Below, in pieces: positions 11,978-24,996 of a stretch of DNA of 64,000 nucleotides (within the stretch, counting starts at the first letter, position 1; each line of letters opens with the position of its first letter). Both the position numbers and the translations under genes were made by a program. The DNA is from Pyrus communis (taxonomy: Eukaryota > Streptophyta > Magnoliopsida > Rosales > Rosaceae). The notes below the pieces were generated by a model that was given only the letters and a program-made list of their open reading frames with translations, had not been told where the DNA came from and did not search any database. The stretch covers positions 26,615,065 through 26,679,064 of the forward strand of contig NC_084812.1 of NCBI RefSeq assembly GCF_963583255.1. Reading direction: 5' to 3'.

Positions 11978-12232
11978 AAACAGATCATAACTTGAGAATA
12001 TATAGAAATGACAGAGGTTCACTTTCCCACTTTATAAAGTTTGAAGCTTCCCTCCGTTTTCGACCTTCTTTCGAATTTTTAACAAAACTGAGAGGCAGCT
12101 TCTTCATCAAAACATTCTTTGCTTCACCAAATAAACACAAGCACCACTTTGTTTGGTCCTTGTTTTGTTTCAGATTGCTTGTGGGTGTCACTGCCTCTAG
12201 ATTCCCACAGCAGCCAAGCAAGCAAAAAGAGA

Positions 12233-15200
12233 ATGAAGCTGCTAGTAGAAGTGGTAGATGCTCAGGATCTTATGCCCAAAGACGGCGAAGGATCAGCTAG
12301 TCCATTTGTACAAGTCGATTTTGTGAACAAGCTTAGCCGAACAAAGACTATTCCAAAAAATCTCAACCCCATTTGGAACCAGAAACTTTTCTTTGATATT
12401 GACCAAACCAAAAACTTCCATCACCAAGCCATTGAAGTCTCTGTGTTCAACGAGAGGAGTTCACCTATTCCTGGCCGAAACTTTCTTGGAAGAGTGAGAA
12501 TTCCTTGCTCAAATATTGTCCAGAAAAGTGAGGAAGCTTATCAAAGATTCCAACTTGAAAACAAGTGGTTTTTCTCATCTGTCAAGGGTGAGATTGGCCT
12601 AAAAATCTATATTTCTCTAGAATCTGAACCGAAAGCTCCTCCATATTCTCCACCACAACCCATAGAAGCCTCTCCTTCCAAGTCTCAACAACAACCACCC
12701 GAAAACTCAAGTTCTAGTCCCTCTGCTTCTCCAAATACAGAAAACACAAAATTCAATAGCAAAGTATTGGCTGCTCTTCCAAAAGAAAAAGAGTTCAGAC
12801 AAAAATCAGCTGAAGTAAGATCAACTGAAGCATCCCACCACGTATACAAGCATCAAGTTCTGCAGCAACCAGGCATATCGGTATAGCAACACAACCTCAA
12901 GGTTTCCCACTAACCATGCGGCCAGCTCACCTGGAAGCGCATGGTAGTCATAACCAGCAAGACGACTATGACTTGAAGGACACCAGCCCGCAGCTTGGCG
13001 AAAGGTGGCCAAATGGTGGAGAGTACGGAGGAAGAGGATGGATGAGCGGTGGTGAAAGATTTACAAGTACTTATGACCTTGTTGAGCAGATGTTTTATCT
13101 GTATGTTCGAGTTGTGAAAGCCAAAGACCTCCCTCCCAGCTCCATTACCGGAAGCCTTGATCCTTACGTGGAAGTAAAGCTGGGGAATTACAAGGGAAGA
13201 ACAAAGCATTTCGAGAGGAAAATGAATCCAGATTGGAACCAGGTGTTTGCTTTCTCAAAAGATCGAATCCAGTCATCGGTAGTGGAAGTTTTTGTCAAAG
13301 ATAAAGAGATGATTGGAAGAGATGATTTTATTGGAAGGGTGGTTCTTGACTTGAATGAGGTTCCGACCAGAGTTCCACCTGACAGCCCGCTCGCTTCTCA
13401 GTGGTACAGGCTGGAGCACCGCCGCGGGGAAGGAAAGGTTAGGGGTGAGATCATGCTTGCAGTCTGGATGGGAACACAGGCTGATGAAGCCTTTCCGGAT
13501 GCATGGCATACGGATGCTGCAGCTGTCTATGGAGAGGGTGTGTTAAATATTCGATCCAAGGTATACGTATCACCAAAACTTTGGTACCTGAGGGTGAATG
13601 TGATTGAAGCTCAGGATGTGCTGCCTAACGACAGAAGTCGCCTCCCAGAAGTCTTTGTCAAAGCTCAGGTTGGGAACCAAGTGCTCAGAACCAAGCTATG
13701 CCCAACTCGAACTGCAAATCCATTGTGGAATGAAGATTTAGTCTTTGTTGCAGCTGAGCCTTTTGAGGAGCAGCTGGTTGTGACAGTTGAGGATCGAGTC
13801 CACCCCTTGAAAGACGAGGTGTTGGGTAAGATAAGCATGCCAATTGATGCGTTTGAGAAGCGGCTTGACCACAGGCCAGTTCACTCCCGCTGGTTCAATC
13901 TCGAGAAGTATGGTTTTGGTGTGTTGGAGCCTGATAGGAGGAATGAGCTCAAGTTTTCTAGTAGAATTCACCTGAGAGTTTGTCTTGAAGGTGGATACCA
14001 TGTGCTAGATGAATCGACCATGTATATAAGTGATCAGAGGCCAACGGCAAGGCAGCTTTGGAAGCAGCCTGTTGGGATTTTGGAAGTTGGCATTCTAAGT
14101 GCACAAGGGCTTCTTCCAATGAAGATGAAGGACGGCCGAGGGAGCACAGACCCTTACTGTGTGGTTAGGTATGGCCAGAAATGGGTCCGTTCCAGAACAA
14201 TTCTCGACACATTTAGTCCTAAGTGGAATGAGCAATACACATGGGAAGTGTACGATCCGTGCACTGTGATCACATTGGGAGTTTTTGACAACTGCCACCT
14301 AGGTGGAAGTGAGAAGCAACCACCAACTGCAGGCAACGGAGAGATTCTCGAATTGGAAAGGTGCGTATTCGACTATCAACTCTTGAAGCTCATCGGATGT
14401 ATACACATTCGTATCCTCTCCTTGTTCTACAGCCTAATGGAGTAAAGAAAATGGGCGAACTCCAACTCGCTGTTCGATTCACAACCCTCTCCATAGCTAA
14501 CATGATATATGTTTATGGGCACCCCTTGTTGCCAAAAATGCATTACTTGCATCCTTTCACAGTGAACCAAGTCGATAATCTACGATACCAAGCAATGAAT
14601 ATCGTAGCAGTGAGACTTGGCAGAGCTGAGCCGCCTCTGAGAAAAGAAGTGGTGGAGTACATGCTAGATGTTGATTCCCACATGTGGAGTATGAGGAGAA
14701 GCAAGGCCAACTTCTTCAGAATTATGTCATTGCTTTCTGGTATGTTTTCCATGAGCCGGTGGTTTGCTGATGTGTGCAACTGGAAGAACGGCGTCACCAC
14801 TGTTCTTGTTCACATTCTCTTTCTGATACTGATCTGGTATCCAGAGTTGATACTTCCAACTCTTTTTGTCTACATGTTCCTCATCGGAATGTGGAACTAC
14901 AGGTTCAGGCCTAGATATCCTCCTCATATGGATATCAAGCTTTCATGGGCAGAGACGGTTCACCCAGACGAGCTTGATGAAGAGTTTGACACATTTCCGA
15001 GCTCTAGACCCCACGATATAGTTCGAATGAGGTACGACAGGATCAGAAGTGTAGCGGGGAGGATACAGACAGTTGTCGGTGACATAGCAACGCAAGGGGA
15101 GAGATTTCAGTCGCTACTCAGCTGGAGAGACCCGAGAGCAACCAGCCTTTTCATAGTGTTCTGCCTTTGTGCGGCTGTGGTGCTTTTCGTGACTCCGTTC

Positions 15201-15323
15201 AGGGTGGTTTCTTTGGTTGCAGGGTTGTACAACCTGAGGCACCCCAAATTCCGGAGCAAGCTGCCTTCCGCACCACGCAATTTCTTCAAAAGACTGCCCG
15301 CTCAGACCGACAGCTTACTCTGA
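12233..15323 (+). pseudogene. MCTP (multiple C2 domain and transmembrane region protein), two frameshifts
   Basis: An intronless gene for an FTIP/QUIRKY-type MCTP, an ER and plasmodesma protein that binds membranes through C2 domains. Segment 1 (12233-12886) begins MKLLVEVVDAQDLMPKDG and holds C2A plus a Pro/Ser-rich linker. Segment 2 (12916-14445) holds three more C2 domains, for example VVKAKDLPPSSITGSLDPYV. Segment 3 (from about 14343) holds DSRIGKVRIRLSTLEAHR and the PRT_C transmembrane domain, ending LPAQTDSLL. Each junction (near 12881 and 14339) lacks exactly one base: 3091 + 2 = 3093 nt, 1031 codons. Conservation is otherwise unbroken, so this is either a very young pseudogene or two sequence errors. 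The closest Arabidopsis relative is probably of the MCTP10 type. Confidence 0.88.
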
Positions 15324-15921
15324 AACTACTTGTGACAAGTCCTGTGCAAACCGTAACCAGATTATGTTCATCTGACCTTTCCTTTCTCTGAGTTTGAATA
15401 AATGCCCTGTTTTATGCTGATGCTGCTGTTTTCGAATGTGTTGGCTACTGGCCTACCATACGGATGACTATATAACTAAACAAATAGACCTAAACGGATA
15501 AGTGGTCATTGCGATGACAGGGTGGGTAGTCAGAAGATAGCACTTGTGCTAAAAAAAACGGATTTAAATCATTGTGATGAAGTCGGATAGGAATTAGACT
15601 CAAAATCAAAAGTCCTGTTATCTCTTCGTTAGCTCCTGTTAGTCATGGCTCCACACTCAACAACCAAGCTTCCTCATAGCTTTTCAGCTCATGTCGCACG
15701 ACATGGATGTGAATTTCGTGAAAATAAAGATCATAGGTTCAAGCTTCTCCTTTAATTTAAAGGAAAAAATAACTTCGCACAACTAGAGATCTGAAGTAAC
15801 ATCTGATTAGATGTCAATTACAAATCAAACTTAAAAAGTACCACCACTGAGATCGAGTTCAAACAAAAATGGAACGTTTGTAGGATAGGAAAGCAAAATC
15901 TAATACTTTCAAGCTTCTTCT
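15324..15921. other. Spacer between convergent MCTP and eL6 genes
   Basis: The two genes converge, so both 3' UTRs fall here. A repeat-like stretch near 15590-15790 contains ATAGGTTCAAGCTTCTCC, faintly tRNA/SINE-like, but I could not define it. Confidence 0.45.
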
Positions 15922-18948
<3,027 letters not shown>

Positions 18949-19144
18949 CGCTAACACGCGGAGGTGAAGGTACGTTCTCTCTCTCTTCTATCACTCGCTT
19001 GCCGTCTCTGATAGGCGCGGCCACAAAACACAGTGGGAAAGAAACTTGGGGGTATATATATGGGCCGAACCCTTCAAAACCCTTGACCTACTCTGTAACT
19101 ATCACTTTTTACACTGCCATTGGCACATACGGAAAAATGAGGGG

Positions 19145-19855
19145 TTGGCCTAAAAACCATCAAACCGAAAAATCGAATCGAACCGTGATATAAAAAAATA
19201 TCGAAAAAAATCACGTTGATAAAAAAAAGTTAAAATCAGAATAAAAACCAAATCAAATCGTTTCAAACGGTTTCGGTTTGGAAATATTAAAAACCAAATG
19301 AACCAAACCAAACTGCTTTTAATATAAATTATTGTTTTATTATTATTTTTATATAAATAAGACATTTTTTCAAGAAAACTATGTGCATAAGCCCAATTTT
19401 CACTTCTCTCCCCCTCCTTTGTCGTTTTATCACTTTTCTTCCTCTACATTATTTTTCTCCATTCTTTTCCAGTATATTATGCATTATGTACATTTTAGTT
19501 TTAGTTTAAGATCTACACTTTGGTCTTGATATGAGCCTTTCTATCTTTTGATTTATATTTATATACACATTTTCTATCTTCCGATCACTAATCTTGTAGA
19601 TCTAGTAGTGGAAACTCAAATTTACTTAAATTTGTGGTTGAAATATGTGTTTGGTATTACAAATAGAAAAATTAGAAACATATATATAATTTTGGTTAGA
19701 ACCATAAACCGGCAGGAACCATCATGAACTGAATCGTACGGTTTGAGTAATAAATTTAAGCGAAACTGCACCTAACCGAACCGTTGAAATTTTCCCGTTT
19801 TAGTTCCATTTTGAGGGTGGAGCTAGGCAGAAACGAACCATGCCATCCCTACAGA
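19145..19855. repeat. Repetitive element rich in AACCGAACC motifs
   Basis: Both ends are dense in AAACCGAA/CGAACCG words in mixed orientation, around an AT-rich centre. The right end reads CCATGCCATCCCTACAG, like a hAT-type terminus, but the left end matches it only weakly. Element class and boundaries are uncertain. Confidence 0.4.
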
Positions 19856-19869
19856 AAATGACCATTTTG

Positions 19870-20262
19870 GTCATTGTACTTTCATAGTACAATTTTTTTT
19901 ATAGCTCTTTACTTAAAATATTCTTTGAGATTTGTATAACTCATCACTTTAGTCTCTGAGATTTGAAATCAATAGAAGTGGTCCCTGAGAATGTCCAACA
20001 TCAATCATTTTGATCATTCTGTTAAACATTATGTTAAATAAGAATCAAAATGACAAAAATACCCTTAATTTAATAAACAATAGTTCAAAATAATTTCACA
20101 AAAGTTGAGGGTATTTTTGTCATTTTGATTCTTATTTAATAGAGATTTTTCATGGAATTACCAAAATGATTGATGGTGGACAATTTCATCAATATCAAAT
20201 CTTAGGAACCAAAGTAAGGAGTTATGCAAATCTCATAGACCATTTTGGCTAAAAAGCCTTTT
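19870..20262. repeat. Foldback element with arms of about 190 bp
   Basis: The arms are inverted copies: left TTAAATAAGAATCAAAATGA followed by CAAAAATACCC, right GGGTATTTTTG then TCATTTTGATTCTTATTTAA. The outer parts pair ACCATTTTGGTCA with its partner near 20240. No coding capacity. Confidence 0.72.
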
Positions 20263-20405
20263 TCATACAACAATATATTTGGGTAAGGAATAATAAATTA
20301 TAATTGATTTATGTGATTTGAATTTAAGAATTATGTACAAGTAAAATGAATTATTTTAAGGTAATACTAAATGACTCGTAATTTATTATTTCAACTTTTA
20401 AATAA

Positions 20406-22788
20406 GGAAAACTAATGAAAAGTGTGACGTCCCGTCCCGGGATTATTAAAACGTACTTGTGAAATGACCGTTCTACCCCTAGTTCGTTTCGTTATGTTGT
20501 TTGGTGGTTTTGCGTGGTGTGGCATGTGTTGGGCCACACACACATGCACTGTCACTTTCTCTGTCTCTATCCTTTTCTCTGTCTCTGTCCCGTGTCTCTC
20601 TCTCCCTTCTTTCTTCTTCTTCCTTTTGTAAACGTACGGACAAACACACAACTCACTCAAACGTTCACAGATCGAAGGAACCAAGTGCATTTTCGAACTC
20701 GTGAGGCTCGTGCGAGTGCAACCATACCATTTTCAGGTGAGAACACTAACGTTTTCACGTCGATTCGAGGTGGTCCGATTTGAGTACTGTTTATGCAAAC
20801 ATTAACCTAGCACGTTTTTGGGATTTTTAAGCTCATAGGTAGCTTGGTGGTGTCCCAAGGAGCCTCGGAGTACTTCGTTGGACGAATTTGGACGTCGGAA
20901 TAGCTTGGTTCGAAGTAGGCCGGTCTTTGAGTTTGGAGACAGGTATGATCTGGTGATTTTTAGCCCTCGAAACTTGTATAACGTTGTTCTACTAGTCCTA
21001 AGCTTCATTTTGGTTCAAGAATCGTGAAAAATGGTTGAGAAACGAGTGAGAAAACTAAGTTAGAAAATTTTTCCAGTTTCCGGCACCGGCGACGTCGCCG
21101 TAGGCTCGCCGGAGAAGGTGACGGAATATTCCGTCAAATCTGACGGAATATTCTTGACGCCGTTGACGGAATCCGTTAGAACTAACGGAATATTCCTCAC
21201 GGCGTCAGTTGACGCCGTCAGCGTGCCAGGCACGTGCCTGCGCGTGGCCGGCGCGTGTGGCCGTGCCTTGGCCGGCGCGTGGGGGCGCGTGCGGCGGAGG
21301 AAATTTTTTCTAAAAATATGGTTGTGATCCTGAGGTTGTGTAAAGCCCGTTGGTATATTCATTTGTCCATTTTGAGCAATGTATGAGAAGTTATTACGAG
21401 AAGTTGGTTATGTGCTTTAAAGTTAACGTTTTTATAGTTATTTTGCATATAGGTGACACGTACCCCGAGGACGAGCGTGCGCACTCGAGACAGGGGGGCT
21501 ACAACCTTTCCACTTATCAGTGAGTGGGCTTTTGGTTTTCCGTATATACCTATATACTATATTTTCCCCAGAAATTGATTAAATGGTTATCAGTTATATG
21601 CCATGCATTACATTATCGTTAGTCATGCATCGTTGGTTGCATTAGTAGTTGCATATATATATACATATGCATATTGGGTGCTGTGGACGCACAGGTAAGT
21701 GCCAGGTAAGTGTTATTCATGTTTATATTTCAGTAGTGGTTTGAGATGCTTAGAGAGCTCATAACCTGCACCCCCGATGTTAGTGCTCCCGCCCAGAGTA
21801 GGGCACAGTCCTTCACGTGATGTTCACCTCCCGCACCACACGCTCAGCTTGGATCCAAGTTAGGTGCACAGTCCTGTCGTACATACCACTTTAGGTGGTT
21901 CCGATTCGTAGGTGACCCGCGATTATTCGCACAGCCTTCACGTGATCGTAGCACTAGAGCGTATATATGTATTACACCCAGGCCTGTCGTACAGACCACT
22001 TTAGGTGGTTCCGACTCGTGGGCAGGTTCAGTTATTGATTTTGAGATTTGAGCTCTATATGCAGCTGTATAGGTCACGTTAGGTGACTTCGGCTGCCAGA
22101 TTACATGTTATTGATTTGATTTATACCTGAGCACTTGCATTGTATTATGAGGTTTCGACATGGCATATCTTGAGCATGATTGGCATACCCTTGAGCATGT
22201 TTGGGCACATCTATATACATACGTATATACGTTATTTTTCTGGGAAGTATACAGGTTTTACGGCGAGGGGTTAGAAAGTATTTTACTAATGGTTTTAGAA
22301 AAGATTTGTTTTTGCCCACTCGCGCTTTTGTTTTGCACCCCTCCAGGTTCTAGTTGCTTAGCAATTTCGGTGGTTTCCCAGAGGGTTCTTCCGGCTTTTC
22401 TGACAGACACTCACCAGCGTAGGGTCACCTTCGGGTGTACTTATGTCGCAACTTTTCTTTTGGACTGCTGTAGTCTTGCTCTGAATTTGTATCTCACTTA
22501 CGCTAGCACTTGTTTTAGTACTTTGCATGCTAGTTTTAAATTATTTGTACTTCTTACATTACTATCTTATTAGCTTCCGCACGTGCACATGGTTACGTCA
22601 CCTTCGTGTGACGGCCAGCACGCCCTGATCTCAGTCGGGGTGTGTCAAAAAGGGTTTGAAAACTTTGAGTTTTAACAATAAGGACAAAATACAGGATAAA
22701 GTGAATAGTACCATGTTTGACTTTTTAGTGTAAAAATGTGGTTTTTCGTTAAAGTGAACAATACCGCGGGCTTTTCGTTAAAACTCCC
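20406..22788. mobile_element. Mutator-like MITE, split by a nested LTR
   Basis: Host MITE of about 153 bp made of 20406-20422 and 22653-22788. The outer flanks carry the 9-bp duplication TTTAAATAA (20397-20405 and 22789-22797). The ends are GGAAAACTAATGAAAA and, on the other strand, GGGAGTTTTAACGAAAA. When the LTR and one 5-bp duplication are left out of the comparison, the order of motifs matches the unbroken copy at 24564-24717 in inverted orientation. Confidence 0.85.
20423..22647 (+). mobile_element. Solo LTR (2.2 kb) inserted in the MITE
   Basis: It begins TGTGACGTCCCGTCCCGGGA and ends GGGGTGTGTCA, flanked by the 5-bp duplication AAAAG (20418-20422 and 22648-22652). It contains no gag or pol. 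It holds GC-rich runs (about 21070-21300), a TTCCGTCAA/TTGACGGAA palindromic cluster and a two-copy repeat of TGTCGTACATACCACTTTAG about 110 bp apart (21874 and 21984). Length and composition fit a long LTR of a Ty3 chromovirus-like element left after LTR-LTR recombination. The family is inferred. Confidence 0.75.
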
Positions 22789-22797
22789 TTTAAATAA

Positions 22798-24554
22798 AAG
22801 GTCGGCGCTAACCAATTTACATCGGTTTCACTAAATTCATCAAGTGTTAAACGGGGAGATAGTTTTACCCTTTAGGCCTAAGTTCATTACTCTCAATTTT
22901 ACTGGATTTTAGTGTTAAAACCAAATCAAACCAAACCAAACTGATCAAATTAGTTAATTTTGGTTGATCTTCTGCCTTCCTTGCTTTTAGATATGCTCTA
23001 CAATGCAATTTTTTTGGTATTCTAAATGTGAAATTCAATAAATCAAATAGCTAATCTAATATTGTTTACTTTAAGCTAATCTAAATTACCGCACGAGATT
23101 AAGACGCATGCATGTGAGAGCTAATTCTCGTCTCAAATTGAAATGATGAAAATCTACATACACAAAGAAAAGAGACAAGCAGTTGGCATTGGCTATATAT
23201 TAGAACAAAGTAGTTGGCATTGGCTATATATAAAGAACAAAGGAATTAACTCTAGCGTTTAGGTTCGTTGAAACTCCTAGCAGAGTGTTACCTAGTATGC
23301 ACATCAATGGAGCACTATTCCCTTGAGATTCCCATAATGTACTTTGGGGGTGGACGTAGGATACTCAAAAAGATGTAGTTTGTAGTCGCGTAGTTAAAGT
23401 TTGTCTTCAAAATCAAATAGGAAATTGATCTTCAAGGTGGAATAAGAAAGCAATATTCAAAGTTCAATGGGAAAACAATCTTCTTCCTTGATCTCCAAGT
23501 TAGCTTGAGAGATTTAATTCTTTTAGGATTTCAACAATGAATGGGATGCCGTTTCTTCATTCATTGCCGAAGCAACTATCAATAAGGGTGCTTGGACTCT
23601 TCTTTCTCATCACAAATATCTGCGTAAGCATTCGTCGAGAGCAAAGAGCAAGCAATTTATGAAATTTCTGGTGAGTGTCAAACAATCCAACACTTATGCC
23701 GAGAAAATCAGCAATAGTCGAAAAAAATTCGGTGTTGTTGTTGGTCGCACATGCGAGTTGGGCTACGACTCTGTCAGCTGAGCAGCCCTAGCCGGATCGG
23801 CTTGACTTGGCTGGGTATTATGCCAATGACTCAGCTCGGCTTTGACTAGCAACTTGGGCTAGGCCTTTTTTTTTGTTTTTTTGTTTTTCGTTTTTTTGGC
23901 AACTTGTTGATCGTCGGCCTTCTATTTCGTGAGATGTGAACTGTGTCTCTTAAAAAAATTTATCGTCCGAGAGAAATCTCTTGAAGTTTCTTTATATAGG
24001 CAAGGCGGCTCCACCACTTATGTGGGCTATTTTGTTCCTCGTTGTCTAATTCGGATATTGCTGAGAGGTATCGAGACTGGAGGCAAAATGATCTTTCTAT
24101 TTTCCCTCAAAGAGTCAAAGCTTGGTTGGTTGGTGACTATTTTGCCCTGAAACTATGCATGAATGTGAATAAAACATTGAGATTAGTACAGAAATTAATA
24201 ACGCTACACTACCTCATGTATATACAGAAAATAAGTAAAGAAATAAACCGAGAAACCTATCACTCACCGCTCCACCACTCCACTTCAAGATTCCAGCAAA
24301 GGTTCTTCCTCTTCTTGTCTCTTTATAGTAATATTGTTTTTGTCTTAAGAAACCACCCTAGCGTTTTTTGGGTCAATATTAACCCTACTATCTCTACTAT
24401 TAATATAATTCTCTTTGTCAACTAAAAATATGTGAAAAAGAAACATTATAGACAATATAGTAAATCACACATAAAATGATTTTGCTATTTTTTTTTCTCT
24501 CCATCACAGCCAAGTGATCTCGTATTTTCCTCCCACCTATGACTCTCCTCTTCT
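22798..24554. other. No gene seen
   Basis: Short frames only (for example 23929-24150), with no recognisable domain. A GC-richer patch near 23730-23860 is not sustained. A fragment related to the foldback in the eL6 intron lies near 24385-24430. Confidence 0.45.
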
Positions 24555-24563
24555 TAATTTAAA

Positions 24564-24717
24564 GAGAGTTTTAATGAAAAGTCCGCGGTATTGTTCATTT
24601 TAACGAAAAATCATATTTTTACACTAAAAAATCAAACATGGTACTATTCATTTTACCATTTACTTTGTCCTTATCATTAAAACTCAAAATTTTCAAGTCA
24701 TTTTCATTAGTTTTCTT
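24564..24717. mobile_element. Unbroken Mutator-like MITE, 154 bp, 9-bp TSD
   Basis: The ends are GAGAGTTTTAATGAAAA and, on the other strand, AAGAAAACTAATGAAAA. The flanking duplication is TAATTTAAA (24555-24563 and 24718-24726). It is the intact sister, inverted, of the split copy at 20406-22788. Confidence 0.82.
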
Positions 24718-24996
24718 TAATTTAAAATCGTTAAAATCAAATCATTATTCTTATAAAGTAATATTTCTCTCACACACTTGCCTTTGCTAGTAAGAAAATG
24801 GGAAAAGAGTGTCCAAGAAAAAATGAAATGAAGAAAGAGGCTACATTCATATCTCATCTTACCCGCGGGTGAGATACTTCTGAAGAAGACCAAAATCCCA
24901 GCAAGATAATGAGATGATGAAATTGAAGCCTTCCTCCTCAGCAACTTTCCCACCCTTTCTCCCACTCTCCTCGCTTAAAACCCCATTAACCCCAAG

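Noticed and set aside
12881..14345. Possibility that the MCTP frameshifts are tiny introns or programmed shifts
   Set aside because: MCTP genes of this type are normally intronless, no GT-AG pair of realistic length restores the frame, and no slippery sequence is seen.
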